From contig JAZQEH010000119.1 of assembly GCA_045538895.1 (NCBI GenBank), positions 1 through 22,757 of the forward strand: a stretch of 22,757 nt of DNA, written 5' to 3'. Both the position numbers and the translations under genes were made by a program. Shown piece after piece: positions 1 to 7,585 of the stretch. The notes below the pieces were generated by a model. It had not been told where the DNA came from, did no database searches, and saw only the letters and a list, made by a program, of their open reading frames with translations. The DNA comes from UMGS902 sp045538895. Lineage in GTDB: Bacteria > Bacillota > Clostridia > Oscillospirales > CAG-272. Each line of letters opens with the position of its first letter. The stretch's first letter is position 1.

Positions 1-80
1 GGTGAAGGGACTTGAACCCATATGAAGTTGCCCTCACTAGAACCTGAATCTAGCGCGTCTGCCAATTCCGCCACACCTGC
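1..80 (-). tRNA. tRNA-Leu (anticodon CAG), 3' end cut by window edge
   Basis: Read on the minus strand, the 5' acceptor strand GCAGGTG begins at base 80. It is followed by a D arm (GGCAGA in the loop), an anticodon arm CTAGA-TTCAGGT-TCTAG giving anticodon CAG, a long class II variable arm GAGG-GCAA-CTTC, and a T loop TTCAAGT. The long variable arm and the CAG anticodon identify leucine. The last bases of the 3' acceptor strand, the discriminator and any CCA lie outside the window; the visible part ends in CACC, which pairs with the start of the acceptor. One T-stem pair appears to be a T-T mismatch, otherwise the fold is normal. Confidence 0.93.
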
Positions 81-101
81 ATATTAAATTGTAATTTAGG
101 G

Positions 102-170
102 AAGTTACCAACTGAACCTGAATCCAGCGCAGTCTGCAAGGTACTGACGTACCTAATCCGCCACACCTGC
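102..170 (-). pseudogene. degenerate 5' copy of tRNA-Leu(CAG) with a hairpin inserted in the D arm
   Basis: Starting at base 170 on the minus strand, the first 14 bases (GCAGGTGTGGCGGA) are identical to the neighbouring intact tRNA-Leu. An extra block of about 18 bases then interrupts the D arm and contains the perfect hairpin AGGTAC-GTCA-GTACCT. Similarity resumes at GCAGAC and continues through the anticodon loop TTCAGGT (CAG kept) to the variable region (GGTAACTTC). The anticodon stem is only partly paired, and the T arm and 3' acceptor strand are missing, so this cannot be a functional tRNA as it stands. It lies between a small membrane protein gene and the intact tRNA. It could be a duplication remnant, an integration scar or an assembly artefact. 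Confidence 0.75.
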
Positions 171-177
171 ATAAAAA

Positions 178-420
178 CTATTCAAACCATTTTTTATCAA
201 GCAGACTGCATGCGTTAAGCACTGCGATAACAATACCCGAAACACAGTAAAGCCTGATAAACTGGAAAATCACATTAACTATTATACCAAAAGCTCCGCC
301 GATTGTAAAGCAACTAAGCAAAACTTTTAGCAGAATAATTATGAAAGTATAAATAAGAGTGCTTACAATAACAGACTTAAGATTTTTTCCGAAAAAACTC
401 AAAGGAAAAACCTTTTTCAT
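178..420 (-). CDS. small integral membrane protein of unknown function
   Basis: An 80-residue protein starting MKKVFPLSFFGKN, with two or three hydrophobic segments (about residues 15-38 and 40-72) and a short charged C-terminus ending DKKWFE. It has no enzymatic motif. It resembles small membrane proteins common in clostridial genomes that I cannot assign to a function. The start at 420 is preferred because GAGGG lies 7 nt upstream. An in-frame ATG at 426 sits too close to that site, and the longer open frame upstream runs into the tRNA-Leu(GAG) gene and is not real. No separate promoter is visible in the short gap behind the tRNA terminator, so expression probably depends on read-through from the tRNA promoter. 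Confidence 0.6.
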   Translation of the reverse strand: MKKVFPLSFFGKNLKSVIVSTLIYTFIIILLKVLLSCFTIGGAFGIIVNVIFQFIRLYCVSGIVIAVLNACSLLDKKWFE

Positions 421-440
421 TATCATGCCCTCGTTTTTTG

Positions 441-470
441 TAAAATAAAAGGCAAGCCGATTGGCTTGCC
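441..470 (-). terminator. intrinsic terminator after tRNA-Leu(GAG)
   Basis: The perfect 8-bp stem GGCAAGCC-AATC-GGCTTGCC (451-470 read on minus) starts 2 nt after the encoded CCA and is followed by TTTTATTTTA. It also lies in the untranslated leader of the small membrane protein gene downstream, so it may partly insulate that gene from tRNA transcription. Confidence 0.85.
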
Positions 471-471
471 C

Positions 472-556
472 TGGTGCGAGAAACGGGACTTGAACCCGTA
501 CGGTGTGAACCACACGCCCCTCAAACGTGCGCGTCTGCCAGTTCCGCCACTCTCGC
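472..556 (-). tRNA. tRNA-Leu (anticodon GAG)
   Basis: A complete class II tRNA on the minus strand. Acceptor GCGAGAG (550-556) pairs with TTCTCGC, followed by discriminator A and an encoded CCA (472-474). The anticodon arm is CACGT-TTGAGGG-GCGTG with anticodon GAG, the variable arm is GTG-GTTCA-CAC, and the T arm is ACGGG-TTCAAGT-CCCGT. A near-perfect promoter lies just upstream and a terminator just downstream. Confidence 0.97.
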
Positions 557-580
557 GTCAATGCCCTTAAGCACTCCTAT

Positions 581-609
581 ATTATACGCATGGGGGAAGG
601 AAATGTCAA
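581..609 (-). promoter_or_regulatory. sigma-A promoter of tRNA-Leu(GAG)
   Basis: On the minus strand, consensus TTGACA (604-609) and consensus TATAAT (581-586) are separated by 17 bp, about 25 bp before the tRNA. Both hexamers match consensus exactly, as expected for a strong stable-RNA promoter. Confidence 0.9.
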
Positions 610-664
610 TACCTTTTTGCAAAAAAAATAAAATATTTTTTATTTCTTAATTGAGCGGCACTTG

Positions 665-693
665 TTGATTTAAAATATATAATATGGTATACT
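665..693 (+). promoter_or_regulatory. sigma-A promoter of the asnB operon
   Basis: TTGATT (665-670), a 17-bp AT-rich spacer and TATACT (688-693), about 38 bp before the asnB start codon. No other promoter is evident within the three-gene unit. Confidence 0.75.
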
Positions 694-730
694 AATTTTA
701 TATGACTAATTTTGAGTGAGGGAACTTGTT

Positions 731-2587
731 ATGTGTGGAATTGTCGGATTTTGCGGCGACATTGCTTATAAACAGGAAATAGTTAACAACATGATGGATC
801 TGATGATCCATCGTGGACCGAACAGTGCAGGCAGCTATACCGATAGCGACATTGCACTCGGCTTCCGCCGCTTGTCCATAATCGACCTTGCCGACGGCTC
901 ACAGCCGATGTACAACGAGGACAAAAGCATCGTGCTTGTTTTCAACGGCGAGATTTATAATTTTATGGAGCTTCGTGAGGAGCTTGTTGCGGCCGGACAT
1001 ACCTTTGTTTCGCATGCGGACAGCGAGGTGCTTGTTCACGGCTACGAGCAGTATGGCGGAAAGGAGCTTGTTAAAAAGCTTCGCGGCATGTTTGCGTTTG
1101 TAATCTGGGACAAAAACGAGAAAAAACTCTTTGGTGCACGTGACATGTTCGGCATTAAGCCGTTTTACTATTCCGTTCTCGGCGAAAACGAGTTTATTTT
1201 TGCCTCCGAGATAAAGAGCATGCTTGCACATCCTCATTTTGAACGCAAGGTAAACAAGGATGCACTTTTGCCTTATCTTACTTTTCAGTACAGTGCAACC
1301 GAGGAAACATTTTTCGAGGGTGTGTATAAGTTAAAGCCTGCACACTTCTTTGAGTATAAAGACGGCGAGATGACTGCCGAGCGTTATTGGGACGTGAACT
1401 TTGACGGCAAAGAGGGTACTTTCGAGGAGTATTCGGATCTGCTTGATAAATGCGTGAACGAGTCGGTGAAAGCACATAAGATAAGCGACGTGCCTGTCGG
1501 CTCATTCCTTTCGGGCGGTGTTGACTCAAGCTATATCACCGCATGCCTTATGCCTGACAAGACCTTCTCGGTAGGCTTTGAGGGCGAAAACGAAAAGTTT
1601 AACGAAACTAACGAGGCGGCGGAGCTTTCAAAAATTTTAGGCATCCAAAACATACGCCGCATCATTACGGCTGACGAGTGCTTTGAGGCATTCCCGACCA
1701 TTCAGTATCACATGGATGAGCCGCAGTCAAACCCCTCAAGCGTACCGCTTTATTTCCTTGCGGAGCTTGCTTCACGTGACGTGACCGTAGTGCTTTCGGG
1801 AGAGGGTGCTGACGAGATTTTTGCGGGCTACGAGTGGTATGACGAAACGCCAATGATGCGTAAGTATAAGAAGCTTCCGCAGTTTATCCGTGTTGCTGCT
1901 GCAAAGGTAGCAAAGTGCCTGCCTTATTTCAAGGGACACGATTTTATAATAAAATCAAGCGGCAGACCTGAAGATTATTTCATCGGACAAGCCGAGATTT
2001 TCCAGCCCAAGGATGCAAAGAAGATTTTAAACGACGACTACAAAAACGGTGAGAGCGTAAAGGATATTACGGGCAGAATTTATGACCGTGTCAAGAATCG
2101 TGACGAGCTTACCAAAAAGCAATACCTTGATATCATGTGTTGGCTCCCCGGCGATATTCTGCTTAAAGCCGACAAGATGAGCATGGCACATTCGCTTGAA
2201 TTGCGTGTGCCGTTCCTCGATAAAAAGGTTATGAAAATGGCGGAGGATATTCCGTCAAAGTATAAGATTACCAAGGAAAACACGAAGTACGTGCTTCGCC
2301 ATGCGGCTAACCGCACTCTGCCCGATGAGTGGGCAAACCGTCCGAAAAAGGGCTTCCCCGTGCCGATAAGACTCTGGCTTCGTGAGGAAAAATACGTGCA
2401 GATCGTCCGCCGCTATTTTGAAAGTGAGTTTGCATCCGAGTTCTTTGACGTTGATGCAATCGTAAAAATGCTTGAAAACCATGCAAGCGGCAAGGAGAAC
2501 AATGCACGTAAAATCTGGACGGTGTTCACGTTCCTTGTATGGTACAAGCGATTCTTTATTGATTTTATCGTTCCGATATATAATTAA
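731..2587 (+). CDS. asnB: glutamine-hydrolysing asparagine synthetase / AsnB-type amidotransferase
   Basis: A 618-residue class II glutamine amidotransferase joined to an asparagine synthetase domain. The N-terminal Cys2 (MCGIVGF) is the glutaminase nucleophile; HRGPN (about 27-31) and NGEIYN (about 72-77) line the glutamine pocket. The ATP pyrophosphatase loop SGGVDSS is at about 261-267, and the C-terminal domain has the conserved LRVPFLD and KKGFPVP stretches. The start at 731 is fixed by the need for Cys at position 2 and by GTGAGGG 8 nt upstream; the GTG at 716 would bury the nucleophile. Family members either make free asparagine or amidate cell-wall precursors (AsnB on meso-DAP in Bacillus and Lactobacillus plantarum, AsnH on D-Asp in Lactococcus). 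The two cell-wall-type ligases directly downstream favour a wall substrate, by inference. Confidence 0.95.
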   Translation: MCGIVGFCGDIAYKQEIVNNMMDLMIHRGPNSAGSYTDSDIALGFRRLSIIDLADGSQPMYNEDKSIVLVFNGEIYNFMELREELVAAGHTFVSHADSEVLVHGYEQYGGKELVKKLRGMFAFVIWDKNEKKLFGARDMFGIKPFYYSVLGENEFIFASEIKSMLAHPHFERKVNKDALLPYLTFQYSATEETFFEGVYKLKPAHFFEYKDGEMTAERYWDVNFDGKEGTFEEYSDLLDKCVNESVKAHKISDVPVGSFLSGGVDSSYITACLMPDKTFSVGFEGENEKFNETNEAAELSKILGIQNIRRIITADECFEAFPTIQYHMDEPQSNPSSVPLYFLAELASRDVTVVLSGEGADEIFAGYEWYDETPMMRKYKKLPQFIRVAAAKVAKCLPYFKGHDFIIKSSGRPEDYFIGQAEIFQPKDAKKILNDDYKNGESVKDITGRIYDRVKNRDELTKKQYLDIMCWLPGDILLKADKMSMAHSLELRVPFLDKKVMKMAEDIPSKYKITKENTKYVLRHAANRTLPDEWANRPKKGFPVPIRLWLREEKYVQIVRRYFESEFASEFFDVDAIVKMLENHASGKENNARKIWTVFTFLVWYKRFFIDFIVPIYN

Positions 2588-2596
2588 GGTGTAAAA

Positions 2597-3835
2597 ATGG
2601 AAAAACTCAATATAATTCCCGTACTTATAGGTGCGGACCAGAACTGTTATAACGTGGCAAGAGCATTTCATGAGGAATACGGCATAGTTTCGCATGCCAT
2701 GGGACGCTATGCAATAGGTATTACTCAGCATACAAGCATTGTTGAGTTTCATGCTGTTGAAAATATCAATACCGATGAAGTTTTCATGCTTGCGATGGAT
2801 GATTTTGCAAAGCAGCATGAGGGCGAAACGCTTATCGCTATCGGCTGTACCGATGAGTATGCCGCAATGCTTATCCGCCACCGTGAGGAGCTTGAGGACA
2901 GATACATTATTCCGTATATCGGTGCCGACCTTATGGAAAAGCTTGTTGACAAGGCGGCATTTTATGAAATGTGCGACAAGTATGGCATAAAGTATCCTAA
3001 AACCAAGGTGCTTTCGGCTCCGACTTCCAAGGAAGAACTCACCGTCGAAAAACTCGGCTTTGAGTATCCTATTATTTTAAAGCCGTCATCGAGTATCGAC
3101 TATTGGCATCACCCGTTTGACGGTATGAAAAAGGTTTATACCTGCGAAACCCCCGAAGATGCGGCTGCAGTGACCGAGGAAATTTACGCTTCGGGCTACA
3201 CACAGCGTATAATTCTGCAGGACCGCATCATGGGCAACGACGCAAATATGCGTGTGCTTACTGCCTATGTCGGCAAGGATTCCAAGGTTAAAATGATGTG
3301 TCTTGGTCACGTGCTGCTTGAGGAGCATACACCTAAAGGACTCGGCAACCACGCTGCGATTATAACCGAATACAACCCCACCCTCACCGCACCTTTCCGT
3401 GCGTTGCTTGAGGACATCGGTTATCGTGGATTTGCGAATTTTGATATTAAATACGATGACCGTGACGGCTCGCTCAATGCTTTTGAAATCAATCTCCGTC
3501 AGGGCAGAAGTAACTATTATGTTACCTCGTCAGGTTTCAATATTGCAAAATACATAGTTGAGGATTACGTGCTTTGCAAGGATATTCCGTATGCCGAGGC
3601 AAAGGAGCCGCATTTCTGGCACTACGTGCCTAAAGGCGTTATTTACCGCCATGCGGATAAAAAGGCGGTTGCCGAGGCTAAAAGATTGGTTAAAGCAAAG
3701 AGAGAGTCTTCCTCGATGTGGTATAAATTTGACGTGCTTCGCAACCCTATGCGTATAGTATATCTGCTGGAGCATGGCAGAAGATTTTATCAGAAGTATA
3801 AAACATACTGTCCGAATCAGAATAAAGAGGTTTAG
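2597..3835 (+). CDS. ATP-grasp carboxylate-amine ligase, D-aspartate ligase (Asl)-like
   Basis: A 412-residue ATP-grasp ligase of the carboxylate-amine ligase group. The N-terminal part (1-120) begins IPVLIGADQNCYNVARAFHE, like the PreATP-grasp domains of D-Asp ligases. A nucleotide-binding lysine lies in YPIILKPSS (about 155-165). The Mg-binding pair E297 and N299 is in FEINLRQGRSNYYV. Enterococcus faecium Aslfm, in this general family, joins D-Asp to the side-chain amine of the stem-peptide Lys. The gene starts 9 nt after asnB behind AAGG and ends 1 nt before murE, so the three are very probably one transcript. Linkage to a MurE-like enzyme supports a peptidoglycan role, but the amino acid added cannot be read from the sequence. 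No aspartate racemase gene is seen in the window. Confidence 0.75.
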   Translation: MEKLNIIPVLIGADQNCYNVARAFHEEYGIVSHAMGRYAIGITQHTSIVEFHAVENINTDEVFMLAMDDFAKQHEGETLIAIGCTDEYAAMLIRHREELEDRYIIPYIGADLMEKLVDKAAFYEMCDKYGIKYPKTKVLSAPTSKEELTVEKLGFEYPIILKPSSSIDYWHHPFDGMKKVYTCETPEDAAAVTEEIYASGYTQRIILQDRIMGNDANMRVLTAYVGKDSKVKMMCLGHVLLEEHTPKGLGNHAAIITEYNPTLTAPFRALLEDIGYRGFANFDIKYDDRDGSLNAFEINLRQGRSNYYVTSSGFNIAKYIVEDYVLCKDIPYAEAKEPHFWHYVPKGVIYRHADKKAVAEAKRLVKAKRESSSMWYKFDVLRNPMRIVYLLEHGRRFYQKYKTYCPNQNKEV

Positions 3836-3836
3836 A

Positions 3837-5300
3837 ATGCAATTAACCGCTTTGCTTAAAAAAGCAAAAATTGAATACAGTGGCAAAGAGTGTGAGATCT
3901 CCCGTGTAATCTGCGATTCACGTGAGGCTGCTGAAGGCTCGCTTTTCGTTTGCATTACAGGCTTTTCAAGTGACGGTCATGCCTATGCAAAACGTGCATA
4001 TGATCTCGGTTGCCGTGTTTTTGCGGTAGAAAAAGAGGTTGACCTGCCTGACGATGCGATTGTTATTATGCAGGAGAACACACGCATAACGCTTGCAAAG
4101 CTATCGGCGGCGTACTATGATTTTCCTGCACAAAAGCTTAAGGTTGTAGGCATTACGGGAACCAAGGGAAAGACCACAACCGCTCTTATGCTTTCGGCGA
4201 TACTGAATAAAAACGGCATTTCCGCAGGCTATATCGGTTCAAACGGTATTGACTTTGCCGGCAACCACTATGAAACGAATAACACAACGCCCGAAAGCCT
4301 TGATTTGCACTATTATTTCAAGGAGATGGTTGACGCAGGTGTCAAGGCGTGCGTGCTGGAGGTTTCATCACAGGCTCTTTACCTTGACCGTGTTTACGGC
4401 ATACCGTTTTTTTCCACCGCTTTTACAAATCTTGCTCCCGACCATATCGGCGGAGTAGAGCATCCGACGTTTGAGCATTACCGTGATTCCAAAAAGCGGC
4501 TTTTCACCGAGTACCCATCGCAGTTTGCGGTTTATAATGCCGAGGATACCGAAAGCGACTATATGCTGAACGGTTGTGGCTCGCTCCTTTGCTCATTTGG
4601 GCTTGATAAGGGCGATTTTCATGCATCCGACGTTGAACCGTTTATGGAAAACGGTGTGCTTGGTGTTTCGTTTACCGCACATATGTTCACCGAAAAACTG
4701 AACGTACAGCTTCCCATGCCAGGGCAGTTCAGCGTTGCAAATGCACTTTGTGCCGTAGCACTTGCACATCGCTTTGGCGTTTCGCTTGCAGAGAGTGCGG
4801 CTGCACTTGGCACAGCGTATATATCCGGCAGATTTGAGATAGTTCAGACAAAGCTTGACACGGTTTTTGTTATCGACTATGCACACAACGGCTTCAGCCT
4901 TACAAATGCACTCGAAACGCTTAAAAGCTACTCGCCAAACCGTCTTTGGTGCGTTGTAGGAAGTGTTGGAGGCAGAACAAAGGGACGACGCAGCGAGCTT
5001 GGGACTGTTGCAAGCCGCATTGCCGATATAGTGGTGCTTACGGCGGACAATCCCGATTTTGAGAATCCGATGGATATTTGCAACGAGATGCACGGTGCAT
5101 TTGAAAGGGAAGTGCCGTGTGAGATGTTTGCAGACCGCAGCGATGCGATAAAATATGTGCTTGCCAACGTGAAAAAGAACGATATTGTACTTTTTGCAGG
5201 CAAGGGACATGAGCAGTATCAGCTTGTACGTGGAAGCAAATTGCCGTTCTCCGAGCGAAAGTTAATAGAACAGTATGCAAGCGAGCTTGCAAAAGTGTAA
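3837..5300 (+). CDS. murE: MurE-like UDP-MurNAc-dipeptide:amino acid ligase (Lys-type relatives)
   Basis: A 487-residue Mur ligase. It has ATP loop GTKGKTTT (108-115), TTPESLDL, EVSSQAL, TPDHI-like APDHIGGVEHP, a carbamylated-lysine region RDSKKRLF (about 216-223), an ISGRFEIV linker and DYAHNG (347-352). MurE proteins that add meso-DAP carry DNPR at the specificity site; here it is DNPD (404-407) followed by FENP. This pattern, together with GTKGKTT and DYAHNG, resembles the Lys-adding streptococcal MurE (DDPNYEDP) from memory, so meso-DAP is probably not the substrate. The start at 3837 has AGAGG 6 nt upstream. It may be the only MurE or a second, specialised one; the rest of the genome would decide. 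Confidence 0.82.
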   Translation: MQLTALLKKAKIEYSGKECEISRVICDSREAAEGSLFVCITGFSSDGHAYAKRAYDLGCRVFAVEKEVDLPDDAIVIMQENTRITLAKLSAAYYDFPAQKLKVVGITGTKGKTTTALMLSAILNKNGISAGYIGSNGIDFAGNHYETNNTTPESLDLHYYFKEMVDAGVKACVLEVSSQALYLDRVYGIPFFSTAFTNLAPDHIGGVEHPTFEHYRDSKKRLFTEYPSQFAVYNAEDTESDYMLNGCGSLLCSFGLDKGDFHASDVEPFMENGVLGVSFTAHMFTEKLNVQLPMPGQFSVANALCAVALAHRFGVSLAESAAALGTAYISGRFEIVQTKLDTVFVIDYAHNGFSLTNALETLKSYSPNRLWCVVGSVGGRTKGRRSELGTVASRIADIVVLTADNPDFENPMDICNEMHGAFEREVPCEMFADRSDAIKYVLANVKKNDIVLFAGKGHEQYQLVRGSKLPFSERKLIEQYASELAKV

Positions 5301-5322
5301 ATTTGAAAATTCCCCGTAACAA

Positions 5323-5346
5323 AAAATCCGCCCCAAGGCGGATTTT
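5323..5346. terminator. terminator of the asnB-ligase-murE operon
   Basis: AAAATCCGCC-CCAA-GGCGGATTTT, a perfect stem with A/T flanks that can act on either strand, 22 bp after the murE stop. A nearly identical palindrome lies at 5589-5614. Confidence 0.85.
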
Positions 5347-5588
5347 CAGAGTGCTGACAAACACGTCAGACCGCAAGTAAGAATAAACGCAAAGCGAATA
5401 AAAAGAAATAATTTTTCACTTTGTATTAAGAACAAAATGCGGCAAGGGCTTAAAAAAAGCCCTTGCCATTACTTGCTTTTTCGGATTTTTGTCTCTACCG
5501 TACACATGTACGCCGACGAAACAAAAATCCAAAAATCTGTCTGCGTTTCTCAGCCTCTGGTCAGCCTGATGACTTTGTCATCAGGCTG
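5347..5588. other. non-coding block rich in inverted repeats
   Basis: This gene-free stretch between convergent murE and thrS holds several hairpins: CTGAC/GTCAG at 5354-5369; a 10-bp perfect stem GGCAAGGGCT/AGCCCTTGCC at 5441-5467; a long-range pair GGATTTTTGT (5483-5492) with ACAAAAATCC (5521-5530) enclosing CGTACA-CA-TGTACG (5499-5512); and a 13-bp perfect stem TCAGCCTGATGAC/GTCATCAGGCTGA at 5561-5589. It is bracketed by two near-identical terminator palindromes. No credible coding frame, ribosome site or clear promoter is seen. It could be a structured RNA, a palindromic repeat element, or stacked terminators. Confidence 0.6.
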
Positions 5589-5614
5589 AAAAATCCGCCC
5601 TAAGGCGGATTTTT
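5589..5614 (-). terminator. terminator of the DUF362-thrS operon
   Basis: AAAAATCCGCC-CTAA-GGCGGATTTTT, an 11-bp perfect stem 6 bp past the thrS stop; on the minus strand the U-run follows the stem. It differs from the palindrome at 5323-5346 by one loop base and slightly longer arms. Confidence 0.85.
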
Positions 5615-5620
5615 CTTTTT

Positions 5621-7561
5621 TTATACAGTCAAATCTCTTCTTGCGATTTCGTCTGCGGCCTTATTTATAAAGTCCGCAACGGACATATCTACTGTTTCCT
5701 GCTTGCGGTTACGAACGGAAACGGTATTGTTTGCAACCTCGTTATCGCCGATGATAAGCATATACGGGATTCTCTGCATTCTTGCATCTCTTATCTTATA
5801 GCCGATAGTTTCGTTTCTTGCATCCATTTCTACACGCATGCCGAGTGCTTCAAGCTTTGCCTTGAGTGCCTCGGAATACTCAACGTGATTATCGGTAATG
5901 GGCAAAATACGAATCTGTGTGGGTGCCATCCAGAGCGGAAGTGCGCCTGCATACTTCTCAAGAATAAGCGCAAGCGTACGCTCATAGCAACCGAGCGAGG
6001 TACGGTGAATGATATAAGGAATCTTCTGCTGTCCGTCGCTATCGGTGTATTCCATGCCAAACTTTTCGGCGAGAAGCATATCAATCTGAATGGTGATAAG
6101 TGTATCTTCCTTACCGTGAACGTTCTTGATCTGGATATCGAGCTTAGGACCGTAGAATGCAGCCTCGTCAATACCTATCTTGTAGTCAAGACCGATGTTG
6201 TCGAGAATGTTCTTCATTACGCTCTGTGCCTCTTCCCACTGCTCTGCGGTGCCCTCATACTTGTCGGTACGCTTGGGATCCCACTGAGAGAAGCGGAACG
6301 AGCAGTCCTCTTTAAGACCTACTGCTTCAAGCATGAACATTGCAAGGTCAAGACAGCCACGGAATTCCTCTTCAAGCTGCTCGGGGCGAAGAATATAGTG
6401 TCCCTCGGAAATAGTGTACTGACGGACACGGATAAGACCGTGCATCTCGCCTGAATCCTCGTTACGGAAAAGAGTGGAGGTTTCGGTAAGACGCATGGGC
6501 AGGTCACGGTAAGAACGCTTTCTGTTAAGGTATACCTGATACTGGAACGGGCAGGTCATGGGGCGGAGTGCAAAACATTCCTTTTCCTCATCGTGGGGGT
6601 CACCGAGAATAAACATACCGTCAAGATAGTGGTCCCAGTGTCCCGAAATGCGGTAAAGGTCACGCTTTGCCATAAGAGGAGTCTTTGTCAAAAGACATCC
6701 GCGGCGCTGCTCCTCATCCTCAACAAAACGCTGGAGAAGCTGAATGGTGCGTGCGCCCTTGGGAAGAAGAATGGGAAGTCCCTGACCAACGTAGTCAACA
6801 GTGGTGAAGTATTCAAGCTCTCTGCCGATCTTGTTGTGGTCACGCTTCTTTGCCTCTTCAAGCGCTTCAAGGTGAGCATTAAGCATTTCCTTTTTCGGGA
6901 AAGCGGTACCGTATACACGCTTGAGCATCTTGTTATCGCTGTTGCCCTCCCAGTATGCGCCTGTGCACTGGAGAAGCTTGAATGCCTTGATAGCACCTGT
7001 TGCAAAAAGGTGAGGACCTGCGCAAAGGTCAACAAAGTCGCCCTGCTTGTAGAAAGAAATCTCCTCACCGTCGGGAACACGGTCAATAAGGAGCACCTTG
7101 TACGGCTCGTCCTTTTCCTCCATAAGCTTCTTTGCTTCATCTCTGGGAAGTGTGAAGCGTTCAAGCTTAAGGTTTTCCTTAACGATCTTCTTCATCTCGG
7201 CTTCGATTGCGGTAAGCATCTCACCGTCAAAAGGAAGCTCGGAGTCAAAGTCATAGTAAAAACCGTTTGCAACCGAGGGGCCGATTGTGAGCTTGGTTTC
7301 GGGGTAAAGACTCTTTACCGCCTGCGCAAGCACGTGTGAAGCGGTGTGCCAGAACACCTTTTTGCCTTCTTCGTCTTCAAAGGTATGAAGTGCGATTTCG
7401 GCATCCCCCATAACGGGAGTTGTAAGGCCGCATACCTCGCCGTTAACCGTTGCACAAAGCACCTCACGGTTGATGACGCCTGCGGCTGCGGCTGCATCGT
7501 AAACAGTTGTGCCGTTTTCTACGGAAACTGCTGCGCCGCATGAGAATTTAACATTGATCAT
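5621..7561 (-). CDS. thrS: threonine--tRNA ligase
   Basis: A 646-residue class II synthetase that charges tRNA-Thr in the cytoplasm. An N-terminal TGS domain (1-62) is followed by the editing domain with HTASH (zinc-like HxxxH near residue 72) and DLCAGPH, then the catalytic core. The core has MTCP (zinc Cys), motif 2 FRNEDSGEMHGLIRVRQYT and motif 3 HRTSLGCYERTLA, and ends in an anticodon domain (ILPITDNH onward). Motif 2 reads RQYTISEGH where E. coli has RGFTQDDAH, and motif 3 has TSLGCYER, so this is the divergent ThrRS type I associate with clostridia. AGGAGG lies 6 nt before the ATG. It is 24 nt downstream of the DUF362 gene, and both should be under the Thr T-box. Confidence 0.97.
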   Translation of the reverse strand: MINVKFSCGAAVSVENGTTVYDAAAAAGVINREVLCATVNGEVCGLTTPVMGDAEIALHTFEDEEGKKVFWHTASHVLAQAVKSLYPETKLTIGPSVANGFYYDFDSELPFDGEMLTAIEAEMKKIVKENLKLERFTLPRDEAKKLMEEKDEPYKVLLIDRVPDGEEISFYKQGDFVDLCAGPHLFATGAIKAFKLLQCTGAYWEGNSDNKMLKRVYGTAFPKKEMLNAHLEALEEAKKRDHNKIGRELEYFTTVDYVGQGLPILLPKGARTIQLLQRFVEDEEQRRGCLLTKTPLMAKRDLYRISGHWDHYLDGMFILGDPHDEEKECFALRPMTCPFQYQVYLNRKRSYRDLPMRLTETSTLFRNEDSGEMHGLIRVRQYTISEGHYILRPEQLEEEFRGCLDLAMFMLEAVGLKEDCSFRFSQWDPKRTDKYEGTAEQWEEAQSVMKNILDNIGLDYKIGIDEAAFYGPKLDIQIKNVHGKEDTLITIQIDMLLAEKFGMEYTDSDGQQKIPYIIHRTSLGCYERTLALILEKYAGALPLWMAPTQIRILPITDNHVEYSEALKAKLEALGMRVEMDARNETIGYKIRDARMQRIPYMLIIGDNEVANNTVSVRNRKQETVDMSVADFINKAADEIARRDLTV

Positions 7562-7585
7562 GTTTGTTCCTCCTGAAAGATTATA

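Noticed and set aside
421..561. N-terminal extension of the small membrane protein frame
   Set aside because: The extension translates the tRNA-Leu(GAG) gene and its terminator; a ribosome site supports the internal start at 420.
716..730. GTG start five codons before the asnB ATG
   Set aside because: AsnB-type glutaminases need Cys directly after the initiator Met, which fixes the start at 731.
3774..3836. Longer N-terminus for the MurE-like protein, overlapping the ATP-grasp gene
   Set aside because: The ATG at 3837 has AGAGG at 6 nt and gives the expected MurE N-terminus; the longer form has no ribosome site and overlaps by over 60 bp.
6593..7339. Open frame of 248 codons antisense to thrS
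   Set aside because: Shadow of the threonyl-tRNA synthetase; Lys/Val/Leu/Cys-biased translation without any domain.
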